Source: Nocardia sienata NBRC 100364
GTDB lineage: Bacteria > Actinomycetota > Actinomycetes > Mycobacteriales > Mycobacteriaceae
Reading direction: 5' to 3'
NCBI RefSeq assembly: GCF_001613205.1
Contig: NZ_BDBX01000012.1
Coordinates: 28,927 to 92,926 of the forward strand
Length of the DNA stretch: 64,000 nucleotides
Shown: positions 26,323-35,546 of the stretch, piece by piece
How positions within the stretch are numbered: the first letter of the stretch is position 1
How the letters are laid out: each line of letters starts with the position of its first letter
Position numbers and translations under genes: made by a program
The notes under the pieces: model-generated
What the model was told of the DNA's origin: nothing
Database searches by the model: none
What the model saw: only the letters and a program-made list of their open reading frames with translations

Positions 26323-27152
26323 CGGCCCACCAGTTCGAGCAGATGCGGCGCCTCGGGTCCTTTCACGAGTTTTGCCGCCGCTTCCGGATCGGTGGGTCCG
26401 GCCCCGAACGAGGGGCAGTCCTTGGCCAGCAGGCAGACACCGCACGCCGGCTTCCGGGCATGACAGACACGCCGCCCGTGGAAGATCACCCGGTGCGACA
26501 GCATCGTCCATTCCTTGCGCTCGATCAGCGCACCGATCGCGTGTTCGACCTTTACCGGGTCCTCCTCGGCGGTCCACCCCCAGCGACGCACCAACCGGCC
26601 GAAATGGGTATCGACGGTGATACCCGGAATTCCGAATGCGTTACCGAGAATCACATTGGCGGTTTTCCGGCCGATGCCCGGTAAACGGACCAGCTCCGCC
26701 ATCGTGTGAGGTAATTCACCGTCGTAGTGTTCGAGAAGTGCCTGTCCGAGGCCGATGAGTGAATTCGCCTTGTTGCGGTAGAAACCGGTGGGGCGGATGA
26801 GTTCTTCCAGCTCCGCACGGTTGGCCTCGGCATATGCGCGGGCGTCGGGATAGGCGGCGAACAGCGCCGGAGTGGTCATATTCACTCGCACATCCGTGCA
26901 TTGCGCAGACAGGATCGTGGCCACCGCCAGTTCCAGCGGAGTACCGAAATCCAACTCGCAATGAGCGTCGGGAAATGCACGTGCCAGAAGCCGGTTCATA
27001 CGGCGGGCACGACGCACCAGACCCAAACGCGTTTCCGCCGGTCGAGTACTGGATTTACGGGTGCGCGCCCCGCCGGCGGCCGGGCGCACGACAGCCGCCT
27101 CGACAGTGCCGGAAATGTCGCTTCCGACGGTTTCTGAGGGGGAGGTACGCAC
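26319..27152 (-). CDS. nth: Endonuclease III (DNA glycosylase/AP lyase)
   Basis: A 277-residue base-excision repair enzyme for oxidised pyrimidines. It has the helix-hairpin-helix [11 protein letters not shown] with catalytic Lys163, catalytic Asp181 in TVDTHFGRL, and a C-terminal 4Fe-4S cluster ligated by Cys230, 237, 240 and 246 (C-x6-C-x2-C-x5-C). The first ~45 residues are a basic, low-complexity extension, so the true GTG start may be downstream; 27152 is the longest reading. It is the first gene of the operon and divergent from the small membrane protein at 27244. Confidence 0.93.
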   Translation of the reverse strand: MRTSPSETVGSDISGTVEAAVVRPAAGGARTRKSSTRPAETRLGLVRRARRMNRLLARAFPDAHCELDFGTPLELAVATILSAQCTDVRVNMTTPALFAAYPDARAYAEANRAELEELIRPTGFYRNKANSLIGLGQALLEHYDGELPHTMAELVRLPGIGRKTANVILGNAFGIPGITVDTHFGRLVRRWGWTAEEDPVKVEHAIGALIERKEWTMLSHRVIFHGRRVCHARKPACGVCLLAKDCPSFGAGPTDPEAAAKLVKGPEAPHLLELVGR

Positions 27153-27243
27153 CCGTCCACCATACGGAACCGTCCGACAACGTTGTCTTCTCAGTTCTAC
27201 TCCCGTATTCCATCTGAGACCTCGACCGTGTTAACTACCCGGC

Positions 27244-27498
27244 ATGCAAGGACTCGCTGTGGTGCTCTTCCCAGTGGTGTTGATGCTGTTCGCACTCGGC
27301 ATGGAACGGGTGGAGAACCGTCTGCGCAAACTTCTCGAGCCCGACGAGGAAGTCCAGGCCTACCTGGACAAGGCCAGCAACGCCGAGGTCAACGAGCTGA
27401 CGAAGCTCGGACTACCGGCGGCGGTCGCGCGTATGCGCCGCCGCCGTAATCGCAGCGAGGAGGCGCGCGAGACCGTCGACATCGCCCGTGCGAGCTGA
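27244..27498 (+). CDS. Small single-helix membrane protein (Rv3675 type)
   Basis: An 84-residue protein with an N-terminal membrane helix (GLAVVLFPVVLMLFALGME), then a charged cytoplasmic tail with a predicted helix (VQAYLDKASNAEVNELTKLG) and a basic cluster RMRRRRNR. It is conserved upstream of the Crp regulator in mycobacteria. Its function is unknown. The stop lies inside a 20-bp direct repeat. Confidence 0.8.
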   Translation: MQGLAVVLFPVVLMLFALGMERVENRLRKLLEPDEEVQAYLDKASNAEVNELTKLGLPAAVARMRRRRNRSEEARETVDIARAS

Positions 27499-27518
27499 TC
27501 GACATCGCCCGTACGAGC
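27476..27518 (+). repeat. Tandem 20-bp direct repeat across the 27244 gene stop
   Basis: TCGACATCGCCCGTGCGAGC at 27476-27495 recurs at 27499-27518 with one mismatch, a period of 23. The TGA stop lies between the copies. Confidence 0.8.
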
Positions 27519-27572
27519 CGATTCGTGCGGGCGGCCGTACCGTCCCGACTCGCCCACGGTTAACCTTCCTTA

Positions 27573-27588
27573 CGTGGTGTCTGTCACT
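27573..27588 (+). promoter_or_regulatory. Candidate Crp/GlxR autoregulatory site
   Basis: CGTGG-TGTCTG-TCACT keeps the GTG-N8-CAC core of the Crp/GlxR consensus, 91 bp before the crp start. It is imperfect (outer positions differ). Confidence 0.4.
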
Positions 27589-27678
27589 GCGCGTCGATAA
27601 CGCCGCGTAGACTGCACTGTCGGCCGAACCGCATCGGTCCGCCCGACGACTACAGCCGTTTCCCTAAGGAGCACATTC

Positions 27679-28353
27679 GTGGACGAGGCCCTCGCCAGAG
27701 CAGGCATCTTCCAAGGCGTTGAGCCCACCGCGGTGGCTGCGCTCGCCAAACAGCTGCAGCCCGTGGATTTCCCTCGCGGCCACGTCATCTTCAACGAGGG
27801 CGAACCGGGTGATCGGCTGTACATCATCACGTCCGGCAAGGTGAAGCTGGGCCGCCGTTCTCCGGACGGCCGGGAGAACCTGCTGACCATCATGGGTCCG
27901 TCGGATATGTTCGGCGAGCTGTCGATCTTCGATCCCGGGCCGCGTACCTCCACCGCCACCACGGTGACCGAGGTCCGCGCCGTGACCATGGACCGGGACG
28001 CGCTCAAGGCGTGGATCGATCAGCGTCCCGAGATCGCCGAACAGCTGCTGCGGGTACTCGCCCGCCGGCTGCGCCGGACCAACAACAACCTCGCGGACCT
28101 GATCTTCACCGACGTGCCCGGCCGGGTCGCCAAGGCGCTGCTGCAGCTCGCACAGCGGTTCGGCACCCAGGAGGCGGGCGCGCTGCGGGTGACCCACGAC
28201 CTGACCCAGGAGGAGATCGCCCAGCTCGTCGGCGCCTCCCGCGAGACGGTCAACAAGGCGCTCGCCGATTTCGCGCACCGCGGCTGGCTGCGCCTCGAGG
28301 GCAAGAGTGTGCTGATCTCCGATTCCGAGCGGCTGGCCCGCCGGGCTCGCTGA
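27679..28353 (+). CDS. glxR: cAMP receptor-type transcription regulator (Crp/GlxR)
   Basis: A 224-residue Crp-family global regulator. The N-terminal cyclic-nucleotide fold has FGELS (78-82) and the RTSTA phosphate-binding segment (89-93). The C-terminal winged helix is [24 protein letters not shown] (175-198), with recognition residues R188, E189 and K193 matching those that read TGTGA-N6-TCACA. The GTG start follows AAGGAG by eight bases. In corynebacteria and mycobacteria it controls carbon metabolism and other genes. Candidate sites occur in this window at the Ms1 promoter, before whiB4/ponA2, and before this gene. Confidence 0.96.
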   Translation: MDEALARAGIFQGVEPTAVAALAKQLQPVDFPRGHVIFNEGEPGDRLYIITSGKVKLGRRSPDGRENLLTIMGPSDMFGELSIFDPGPRTSTATTVTEVRAVTMDRDALKAWIDQRPEIAEQLLRVLARRLRRTNNNLADLIFTDVPGRVAKALLQLAQRFGTQEAGALRVTHDLTQEEIAQLVGASRETVNKALADFAHRGWLRLEGKSVLISDSERLARRAR

Positions 28354-28462
28354 CACCGCGGCACGAACACCCCCGGCCATACCCGGGAGTCCACCCGATC
28401 GCGGAGGGTGGACCACCGGTCGGTACCGGGCGCACCGAGTACTTGCGGCGCTGCTACGTAGA

Positions 28463-28506
28463 ACGGGCGGTGCTCCGAGGGATACCGTCCCCGGAGCGCC
28501 GCCCGT
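28463..28506. terminator. Bidirectional terminator between glxR and the MBL gene
   Basis: ACGGGCGGTGCTCCG pairs with CGGAGCGCCGCCCGT (one T-G wobble) between two convergent genes. Confidence 0.8.
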
Positions 28507-28523
28507 TGCCGAATACGCTCGGC

Positions 28524-29327
28524 TCAGTTCTGCGTGTCCTGCTCCGACCGCAGATACGTGAGCTGCGATTCCACCGAACTACGGGCCGCCGGCCACAGGC
28601 TCTCGTCGACGTCGGAGTACACCTTGCGCACCACATCCATGGCATCCGCGTCGGCACCGAGCTCTGCCAGGGCCGTGCGGACCTGTGCGAGCCGCTCCTG
28701 CCGGTGCGCGATGTAGTACCGCGCCACCGGTTCCGCATCCGGGTGATCGGGGCCGTGTGCGGGCAGCAGGGCCCGCCCCGCACCGGCCTCGAGCAAACGG
28801 TCCATCGACCGTAGATAGTCCCGCAGCGTGCCGTCGCGATCGAGCACCGTGGTGCCGCGACCGAGGATGGTGTCCCCGCTCAGCAGCGCGTCCTCGAGCA
28901 GGAAACTCACCGAATCGGCCGTATGCCCGGGAGTGTGCAGCACCGTGATCCGCAGGCCGGCGGCCTCGATCAGTTCACCGTCGGCCAGCGCCGTCACTTC
29001 GCCGCGCAGGAACTCCGGGTCCATGGCCCGTACCGGTGTCCCGGTCAGACGCACCAACTCGTCGATCCCACCGGTGTGGTCGGGATGCCGATGGGTGATC
29101 AGGGTGAGCGCCACCGCACCGCCGGCCGCCGCGGCGATCGCCGCGATGTGCTCCGGGTCGTCGGGCCCCGGGTCCACCACCACACAGTCCGCGCGATCGG
29201 GGGATCGCAAAATCCAGGTGTTCGTACCGTCCAGAGTCATCGGTCCCGGATTGTTCGCGAGCAGTACCGACGCCGACGGCGTCACCACGCGCAGTTGCCC
29301 GTAGGCGGGATGGGTGAGTGTCACCAC
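28524..29327 (-). CDS. Metallo-beta-lactamase-fold hydrolase
   Basis: A 267-residue MBL superfamily protein related to eukaryotic LACTB2. The zinc motif THRHPDH (H79, H81, D83, H84) is intact, followed by TPGHTADS and SGDTILGRGT. The family includes hydroxyacylglutathione hydrolases and endoribonucleases; the substrate cannot be read from sequence. The GTG pair at 29327/29324 gives the start. It converges on glxR and is followed on the same strand by RidA 80 bp upstream, as in the Rv3677c-Rv3678c order. Confidence 0.88.
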   Translation of the reverse strand: MVTLTHPAYGQLRVVTPSASVLLANNPGPMTLDGTNTWILRSPDRADCVVVDPGPDDPEHIAAIAAAAGGAVALTLITHRHPDHTGGIDELVRLTGTPVRAMDPEFLRGEVTALADGELIEAAGLRITVLHTPGHTADSVSFLLEDALLSGDTILGRGTTVLDRDGTLRDYLRSMDRLLEAGAGRALLPAHGPDHPDAEPVARYYIAHRQERLAQVRTALAELGADADAMDVVRKVYSDVDESLWPAARSSVESQLTYLRSEQDTQN

Positions 29328-29407
29328 AACACCTCCAATTCGAAAGTCGCCCGTTCGAATCTATGGGCAACGCGGCGGGTCTGCCGAACCGGGAGCGTGC
29401 GGCCTGC

Positions 29408-29893
29408 TCAGCGCACCTCGGCGATGAGTTCGACCTCCACCGGGGTGTTCTTCGGCAGTTCGAAGACGCCGACCGCCGAGCGCGCGTGCGCACCCGCGGG
29501 CCCGAACACCTCACCGAGGAACTCCGAGGCACCGTTGATCACCAGCGGCTGATCGGTGAATCCCGGTGCCGAGGCGACGAACCCGACCACCTTCACGATC
29601 CGTACGACCTCGTCGAGGCCGACCAGGTCGTGGATGGCGGCCAGCGCGTTCACCGCGCACCAGCGGGCGGCGGTCACCGCCTCGTCGAGCGAGACCTCGG
29701 CCCCGACCTTCCCGATCGCCGACAGCTCACCCGCCACGAAAGGCAACTGCCCGGAGGTGTAGACGTGGTTGCCGGTGCGTATCGCGGGCACGTACGCCGC
29801 CACCGGAGCCACCACGGCAGGAACCGTCAGGCCGAGGCGGTCGAGGTTGGCCCGCCATTCGGTCACGGGCCGATTCGCTTCGGATTCCACCAC
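29408..29893 (-). CDS. ridA: RidA family enamine/imine deaminase
   Basis: A 161-residue YjgF/YER057c/UK114 fold protein with the core motifs GNHVYTSGQLPF, ALAAIHDLVGLDEVVRIVKVVGFVAS and ARSAVGVFELPKNTPVEVELIAEV. The family hydrolyses reactive enamines from PLP enzymes. The conserved Arg of the active site is present in the HARSAVG segment. It starts five bases after the DUF4177 stop, so the two are co-translated. Confidence 0.92.
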   Translation of the reverse strand: MVESEANRPVTEWRANLDRLGLTVPAVVAPVAAYVPAIRTGNHVYTSGQLPFVAGELSAIGKVGAEVSLDEAVTAARWCAVNALAAIHDLVGLDEVVRIVKVVGFVASAPGFTDQPLVINGASEFLGEVFGPAGAHARSAVGVFELPKNTPVEVELIAEVR

Positions 29894-29898
29894 GGCGC

Positions 29899-30063
29899 TT
29901 ACTGCTTCGCCCGCTTGAGGTAGGCGACATGCTGCTCACCGGTCGGCCCGGGCAGCACGGTCACCAGCTCCCAGCCGTCGGCGCCCCACTGATCCAGGAT
30001 CTGTTTGGTCGCATGCGTCAGCAGCGGTACGGTCGCGTATTCCCACTGGGTCACATCGCTCAT
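29899..30063 (-). CDS. DUF4177 small protein
   Basis: A 54-residue protein with a WEYATVPLL...QILDQWGADGWELVTVLPG layout that defines DUF4177, a small alpha/beta fold of unknown function. ATG 30063. It precedes ridA by five bases and matches the mycobacterial Rv3678A position. The longer frame extending upstream is not used, because it would run through the divergent bagA gene. Confidence 0.9.
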   Translation of the reverse strand: MSDVTQWEYATVPLLTHATKQILDQWGADGWELVTVLPGPTGEQHVAYLKRAKQ

Positions 30064-30213
30064 GCGCACGGAGCCTACTGGGTGCCGTCCGCGAGGCCCA
30101 CGGCGCGACCGCGGGTCCGGTGATAGAGGGGTGGCCCCGGTGTCTGGTACACCACATCCACACAAACCGCAGTATGCGGGCATCCGTCCGATACGAGTTA
30201 TAGGCTCGCGACC

Positions 30214-31251
30214 GTGGCAGAACCAACGACGATGTCGGAATCGGCCGAACCGGGCCTGAAGACGGGGTGGCCCGACAGCGCGACGAACGCCCGCCTGCAC
30301 TACGTATCCGGTAAGGGCGGCACCGGTAAGTCCACGGTGTCCGCGTCCCTGGCACTGGCGCTGGCCGCCGGAGGGCGGCGGGTGCTGCTGGTCGAGGTGG
30401 AGAACCGCCAGTCGATCGCCCAGCTGTTCGATCTGCCTCCGCTGCCACCCACCGAGACGAAGATCGCCACCGCAGACGGCGGCGGCGAAGTGGTGGCCCT
30501 GGCACTCGATATCGAGCATGCGTTCCTGGAATACCTCGATATGTTCTACAACCTGGGCTTCGCGGGCCGGGCGATGCGCCGGATGGGCGCCATAGATTTC
30601 GTCACCACGATCGCGCCGGGCCTGCGCGATGTCATCCTGACCGGCAAGATCAAAGAATGCGTGGTCCGGTCCGACAACTCCGGACGTCCCGTCTACGACG
30701 AAGTGGTCGTCGACGCGCCGCCGACCGGCCGGATCGCCAGTTTCCTCGACGTCACCCAGGCCATGGCCGAACTCGCCAAAGGCGGCCCGATCGCCGCCCA
30801 GGCCGACGGAGTGTCCAAACTGCTGCATTCGGACCAGACGGTGATCCACTTGGTGACACTGCTCGAGGCGCTGCCGGTCCAGGAGACCCTGGACGCCATC
30901 GCCGAGCTGCGCGGAAATGATCTGCGCATCGGCAGCGTGATCGTCAACCGCGCCGTGCACAGCCCGCTCAACGCGGAGATGCGGGCCACCGCGGCAGCCG
31001 GTGAACTCGACACCGACGCCGTGCGCGCCGGACTGGAATCCGCCGGGATCACCCTGTCCACCGCCGACTTCGCGGGTCTGCTCACCGAGACAGTGGAGCA
31101 TTCGGCCACCCTCGGCGCCCAGGACACCAGCGCGGCCGAACTCCTCGATCTGGAGGTCGCCCGGCTGCTGCTGCCCGCCCTCCCCAACGGTATGGACCTG
31201 GGCGGACTCTACGAACTGGCCGCCCATCTGAGCGAGCAGGGAGTCCGATGA
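30214..31251 (+). CDS. Get3/ArsA-like ATPase subunit A (BagA, Rv3679 type)
   Basis: A 345-residue P-loop ATPase of the ArsA/Get3 (SIMIBI) class. Walker A is [10 protein letters not shown] (about 33-42), and [12 protein letters not shown] forms the switch II strand. GTG 30214 sits seven bases after TAGGCT with no Shine-Dalgarno, so it is probably leaderless. In mycobacteria the pair Rv3679/Rv3680 forms a stable complex implicated in membrane or stress functions, not arsenite export: there is no ArsB here. Its stop overlaps the partner start (ATGA). Confidence 0.92.
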   Translation: MAEPTTMSESAEPGLKTGWPDSATNARLHYVSGKGGTGKSTVSASLALALAAGGRRVLLVEVENRQSIAQLFDLPPLPPTETKIATADGGGEVVALALDIEHAFLEYLDMFYNLGFAGRAMRRMGAIDFVTTIAPGLRDVILTGKIKECVVRSDNSGRPVYDEVVVDAPPTGRIASFLDVTQAMAELAKGGPIAAQADGVSKLLHSDQTVIHLVTLLEALPVQETLDAIAELRGNDLRIGSVIVNRAVHSPLNAEMRATAAAGELDTDAVRAGLESAGITLSTADFAGLLTETVEHSATLGAQDTSAAELLDLEVARLLLPALPNGMDLGGLYELAAHLSEQGVR

Positions 31252-32387
31252 GTACCCGACCGGCCGGTCCGGCCCCCCTCGATATCTCGGCCATCCTCGC
31301 CGACCCGAGCGCCCGCGTGGTGGTGTGCTGCGGTTCCGGCGGCGTCGGTAAAACCACCACGGCGGCGGCGATCGCGTTGCGCGCGGCCGAGCAGGGACGC
31401 AAGGTTGTCGTCCTCACCATCGACCCCGCCCGCCGACTGGCCCAGTCGCTCGGTGTCGCGGATCTCGACAACAGTCCGCAGCGGGTCGAACTGGGGCCGG
31501 AGGCCAAGGGCGAGTTGCACGCCATGATGCTGAACATGCGGCGCACTTTCGATGAGATGGTGCTGGAGCACACCACCGCCGACAAGGCCGAGCAGATTTT
31601 CGCCAACCCCTTCTATCAGGCGGTGGCCTCCTCGTTCGGCGGCACCCAGGAATACATGGCGATGGAGAAACTCGGCCAGCTCGCCGGACGCCGTGAATGG
31701 GATCTGATCGTCGTGGACACCCCGCCCTCACGCAACGCCCTGGACTTCCTCGACGCCCCGAAACGGCTGGGCAACTTCCTGAACGGCCGGATGATCCGGG
31801 TCATCATGGCGCCGGGGCGGGGCGTCGGACGGTTCGTCACGGGCGCGATGAGCCTGGCCGTACGCGGGGTGTCGACCATCGTGGGCGGCCAGATGCTCAA
31901 GGACGCCTCGAATTTCCTGCAATCGCTGGAATCGCTGTTCGGCGGCTTCCAGGAGCGGGCCAACCGTACATTCGCCATGCTGGCCAGGCCCGGCACCCAT
32001 TTCCTGGTGGTCGCCGCGCCGGAACCCGACGCGCTGCGCGAGGCGTCGTTCTTCGTGGACCGGTTGTCCACCGAACAGATGCCCCTGGCCGGGCTGGTAC
32101 TCAACCGGACCCATCCGGTCCTGTGCTCACTGCCCTCGGATCACGCCCTCACGGCCGCCGACGGGCTCGATGATTCGGATCCGCTATCGGCGGGGATACT
32201 GCGCGTACACGCGCAGCGGGTCTCGACCGCGCGGCGCGAACAGCATCTGCTGCACCGGTTCACGGGGGCGCATCCGCGGGTACCGATCGTCTCGGTGACC
32301 GCGCTGCCGTTCGATGTGACCGACCTGGCCGCATTGCGGGCGGTCGGTGCGCAGCTGGCCGGTACGCGGCCGACGGCGGACAGCTGA
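31248..32387 (+). CDS. Get3/ArsA-like ATPase subunit B (BagB, Rv3680 type)
   Basis: A 379-residue partner of the preceding ATPase. Walker A is [10 protein letters not shown], the switch I region is [13 protein letters not shown], and switch II is [24 protein letters not shown] central helical insert ([14 protein letters not shown]...[19 protein letters not shown]) resembles the client-binding helices of Get3-like proteins. The ATG overlaps the previous stop by four bases. A strong hairpin follows, shared with the convergent whiB4. Confidence 0.92.
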   Translation: MSTRPAGPAPLDISAILADPSARVVVCCGSGGVGKTTTAAAIALRAAEQGRKVVVLTIDPARRLAQSLGVADLDNSPQRVELGPEAKGELHAMMLNMRRTFDEMVLEHTTADKAEQIFANPFYQAVASSFGGTQEYMAMEKLGQLAGRREWDLIVVDTPPSRNALDFLDAPKRLGNFLNGRMIRVIMAPGRGVGRFVTGAMSLAVRGVSTIVGGQMLKDASNFLQSLESLFGGFQERANRTFAMLARPGTHFLVVAAPEPDALREASFFVDRLSTEQMPLAGLVLNRTHPVLCSLPSDHALTAADGLDDSDPLSAGILRVHAQRVSTARREQHLLHRFTGAHPRVPIVSVTALPFDVTDLAALRAVGAQLAGTRPTADS

Positions 32388-32405
32388 AGCGGTCGGACCG
32401 GGCAA

Positions 32406-32440
32406 ACCGCCGGGCACTCGAAACTCGAGTACCCGGCGGT
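32406..32440. terminator. Bidirectional terminator between bagB and whiB4
   Basis: ACCGCCGGGCACTCG pairs with CGAGTACCCGGCGGT (one mismatch) between convergent genes. Confidence 0.8.
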
Positions 32441-32463
32441 CGGTGGTCCAATAGGTATTTGGT

Positions 32464-32787
32464 TTACATAGCCACCTGGTGCTGGCGCTGCGCGTGGAAG
32501 AAGTCCGACCAGGAGGTCACCTCGGGATGCTGTTTGAGCAGCGCCCGCCGCTGTCGTTCGGTCATACCGCCCCACACCCCGAACTCGACCCGGTTGTCCA
32601 GCGCATCCGCTCCGCACTCCATCAGGACCGGGCAGTGCCGGCAGATCGTCGCCGCCTTGCGCTGGGCGGCGCCGCGTACGAACAGTTGATCGGGGTCCAC
32701 TTCCTTGCATCGGGCCTGGGCCACCCAGGCGATCCTCGCTTCGGCCTGCTCTACGTCCAATCGAGCGACGGGGGTTGTCATGTGCAT
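32464..32787 (-). CDS. whiB4: WhiB-family iron-sulfur regulator (WhiB4)
   Basis: A 107-residue WhiB protein. Four cysteines bind a 4Fe-4S cluster (Cys27, Cys49, Cys52, Cys58), followed by the GVWGG turn (70-74) and a short basic DNA-binding tail (TERQRRALLKQH). In M. tuberculosis WhiB4 is a redox sensor linked to oxidative stress responses. The first ATG is preceded by AAAGGGG. Its position convergent with the BagAB pair and divergent from ponA2 matches Rv3681c. A near-perfect Crp/GlxR site lies about 110 bp upstream. Confidence 0.94.
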   Translation of the reverse strand: MHMTTPVARLDVEQAEARIAWVAQARCKEVDPDQLFVRGAAQRKAATICRHCPVLMECGADALDNRVEFGVWGGMTERQRRALLKQHPEVTSWSDFFHAQRQHQVAM

Positions 32788-32896
32788 TTGGTGTGCCCCT
32801 TTGCCAGTCCGAACACCGGGTCACGGCGCTCCGGAATCGCGTCCACTCCGCAGCAATCCGAGCCCCGCTGCGAAGTGCACCACATTCCACATTGAG

Positions 32897-32912
32897 TGTT
32901 AGCTCTATCACA
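32897..32912. promoter_or_regulatory. Candidate Crp/GlxR site upstream of whiB4 and ponA2
   Basis: TGTTA-GCTCTA-TCACA differs from TGTGA-N6-TCACA at one base. It is 110 bp upstream of the whiB4 start and 225 bp before ponA2. Confidence 0.55.
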
Positions 32913-33136
32913 CTGAGCTCTCAATCTAGGTAAAGGTATGCCGATTGCGCAAGACCGAGTGATGACTTTTTGGTACGTCCGTGCCTGCACCCCGGTGGGC
33001 GTCACCCGGCTTCTGGCCGGTAATTGCACGTCAAGAGCCCTGCGCGATACTCCCCGCTCAATACACTGATCAGCGAAGACAACACCCGGCGTCCACACTT
33101 CACGAACCCCGAATGACGACCCTCTACGCTGGTGCT

Positions 33137-35524
33137 GTGCCGATCACACGTGCGCTCCTCAAGCTGGCGGGCAGTTGTGTACTCGCCTCCGTGCTCGTAG
33201 CCGGATTGTTGTTCCCGGTCGCCGGAGGTTTCGGATTCGTCTCGAATCGCGCCGCCGACGCCGTCGACAACGTGTCCGCGGAACTGGTCGAGGGAACCGT
33301 CCCCGCCGTGTCCACCATGGTGGACAAGGCCGGTAATCCCATCGCCTGGCTCTACGAGCAGCGCCGGTTCGAAGTGCCCAGCGACCAGATCTCCAACGAT
33401 ATGAAGCTGGCCATCGTCTCCATCGAGGACAAGCGCTTCGCCGACCATCACGGCGTCGACTGGCAGGGCACCATCCGAGCCTTCCTGACCAACACCAGCA
33501 GCGGCGAGGTCCAGCAGGGCGCCTCGACCATCGACCAGCAGTACGTGAAGAACTTCAACCTGCTCGTGGTCGCCAAGACCGACGCCGAACGCCGGGCCGC
33601 CATCGAGACCACGCCCGCGCGCAAGATCCGCGAGATCCGCATGGCGCTGACCCTGGACAAGGAACTCACCAAGGACGAGGTCCTCACCCGCTACCTGAAC
33701 CTGGTCCCGTTCGGGAATTCCTCCTACGGCATCCAGGACGCCGCCCAGACGTACTTCGGTATCGACGCCAAGGACCTGAACATCGCCCAGTCGGCGATGC
33801 TGGCCGGAATGGTGCAGTCCAGCTCCAAGCTGAATCCCTACACCAACCCCGAGGGTGTCACCGCGCGCCGCAACACCGTGCTGGACACCCTGATCCAGAA
33901 CATCCCCAGCCGGGCCGCGGAGTTCCACGCCGCCAAATCAGAGCCGCTGGGTGTACTGCCCGAACCGAAAGGCCTGCCCCGGGGTTGTATCGCCGCGGGC
34001 GACCGCGGATTCTTCTGCGACTACGCCCTGCAGTACCTGGCCGAGGCCGGGCTCAGCAAAGAACAGATCGAAAAGGGCGGGTACCTGATCCGCACCACCC
34101 TGGACCCCGCCGTCCAGGACTCGGTGAAGCGCTCGGTCAACGCGAACGCCGATCCCCACCTGGAGAATATCGCCGAGATCATGTCGTTGATCGGGCCCGG
34201 CAAGGACAAACATCCGGTGCTGGCCATGGCGAGCAGTCGTACCTACGGGCTGAACCGGGACGCGCACGAAACCCTGCTCGGCCAGCCGTACACGATGGTC
34301 GGCGACGGCGCGGGTTCGGTGTTCAAGCTGTTCACCACCGCCGCGGCGATGGAGAAGGGTATGGGCATCAGCGCCCAGCTCGATGTACCGTCGCGGTTCG
34401 ACGCCCGCGGCATGGGCAACGGCGGCGCCCCCGGCTGCCCACCCGAGACCTACTGCGTCGAGAACGCGGGCAACTATCGGTCACCGATGTCGGTGACCGA
34501 GGCGCTGGCCACCTCGCCCAACACGGCCTTCGTGAAACTGATCCAGGCCGTCGGCGTGACCCCGACCGTGGATATGGCCGTCCGCCTGGGGCTGCGCTCC
34601 TATACCGATCCCGGCACCTCCGGACACGACGACAACCAGAGCCTCGCCGACATGATCAAGGGCCAGAATCTCGGCTCGTTCACCCTCGGCCCACTCGCGA
34701 TCAATCCGCTGGAACTGTCGAATGTGGCCGCGACCCTCGCTTCCGGCGGAACCTGGTGCCCGCCCTCGCCCATCGCGGAAGTGATCGACCGCTACGGCAA
34801 GCCGGTTCCGCTCACCGAACAGGCCTGTGAACAGGTCGTCGAACCGGGCCTGGCAAACACCCTGGCCAATGCCATGGGCAAGGACTCCTCCGGCGGCGGC
34901 ACCGCCTCGGCGGCGGCCGGGTCGACCGGGTGGAACCTGCCGGTAGCGGCCAAGACGGGTACCACCGAAAGCCACCGGTCCTCGGCCTTCCTCGGCTTCA
35001 CCAATTCGCTCGCGGGCGCGGTCTACGTCTACGGCGACAGCCCGACCCCCGGTGAGATCTGCTCCTTCCCGCTGCGCAACTGCCCGGCCAGCGACGCCAA
35101 CGGCTTGTTCGGCGGTAACGAGCCCGCCCGCACCTGGTTCGGCGCCGTCAAGCCGGTGGTGGGCAACTTCCCGCCTCCGGCGCTGCCGCCGGTCGACGAG
35201 AAATACGTCCGTGGCGCGGAGAACGCACAGGTGCCCGATGTCGTCGGTATGACTGCGGGCGAGGCGACCGCGGCGCTCACCGGCGCCGGCTTCAAGGTCA
35301 CGTCGGTGACCTCGCCCGGTTCGGCACCCAAGGGAACGGTCACCGGGTCGACACCGAACGGGTCGGCGATTCCCGGGTCACAGGTGACGATCTACCTCAG
35401 CGACGGCACCGTCCGTGAGCCCCCGCCGCCGGGCCGGCCGGCCGCGACCACCCCGAACGCCCCCGGGTTGCCGCTGCCGCCGTTCCTGCCGCCGATCCCC
35501 ATTCCGGTGCCCATCCCCCGCTGA
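33137..35524 (+). CDS. ponA2: Bifunctional penicillin-binding protein PonA2 with PASTA domain
   Basis: A 795-residue class A PBP. After the membrane anchor (LKLAGSCVLASVLVAGLLFPVAGG) comes a GT51 glycosyltransferase (SIEDKRFADHHGVDW, GASTIDQQYVKN), then a transpeptidase with SVFK nucleophile motif, SPN and KTGTTES. A single PASTA domain (about VPDVVGMTAGEATAALTGAGFKV) and a Pro-rich tail follow. GTG 33137 matches the mycobacterial N-terminus and is six bases after TACGCT, suggesting a leaderless mRNA; ATG 33113 is an alternative. It polymerises and crosslinks peptidoglycan; mycobacterial PonA2 matters in stationary phase and under stress. Confidence 0.94.
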   Translation: MPITRALLKLAGSCVLASVLVAGLLFPVAGGFGFVSNRAADAVDNVSAELVEGTVPAVSTMVDKAGNPIAWLYEQRRFEVPSDQISNDMKLAIVSIEDKRFADHHGVDWQGTIRAFLTNTSSGEVQQGASTIDQQYVKNFNLLVVAKTDAERRAAIETTPARKIREIRMALTLDKELTKDEVLTRYLNLVPFGNSSYGIQDAAQTYFGIDAKDLNIAQSAMLAGMVQSSSKLNPYTNPEGVTARRNTVLDTLIQNIPSRAAEFHAAKSEPLGVLPEPKGLPRGCIAAGDRGFFCDYALQYLAEAGLSKEQIEKGGYLIRTTLDPAVQDSVKRSVNANADPHLENIAEIMSLIGPGKDKHPVLAMASSRTYGLNRDAHETLLGQPYTMVGDGAGSVFKLFTTAAAMEKGMGISAQLDVPSRFDARGMGNGGAPGCPPETYCVENAGNYRSPMSVTEALATSPNTAFVKLIQAVGVTPTVDMAVRLGLRSYTDPGTSGHDDNQSLADMIKGQNLGSFTLGPLAINPLELSNVAATLASGGTWCPPSPIAEVIDRYGKPVPLTEQACEQVVEPGLANTLANAMGKDSSGGGTASAAAGSTGWNLPVAAKTGTTESHRSSAFLGFTNSLAGAVYVYGDSPTPGEICSFPLRNCPASDANGLFGGNEPARTWFGAVKPVVGNFPPPALPPVDEKYVRGAENAQVPDVVGMTAGEATAALTGAGFKVTSVTSPGSAPKGTVTGSTPNGSAIPGSQVTIYLSDGTVREPPPPGRPAATTPNAPGLPLPPFLPPIPIPVPIPR

Positions 35525-35546
35525 CCCCGGGGGTGCGGGCGCGGTC

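Noticed and set aside
23512..26463. 983-codon plus-strand frame antisense to marP, nudix and thioredoxin genes
   Set aside because: All three minus-strand genes have clear motifs; the plus frame has none.
29899..31227. 442-codon minus frame ending in DUF4177
   Set aside because: Only the last 54 codons are DUF4177; the rest is antisense to bagA.
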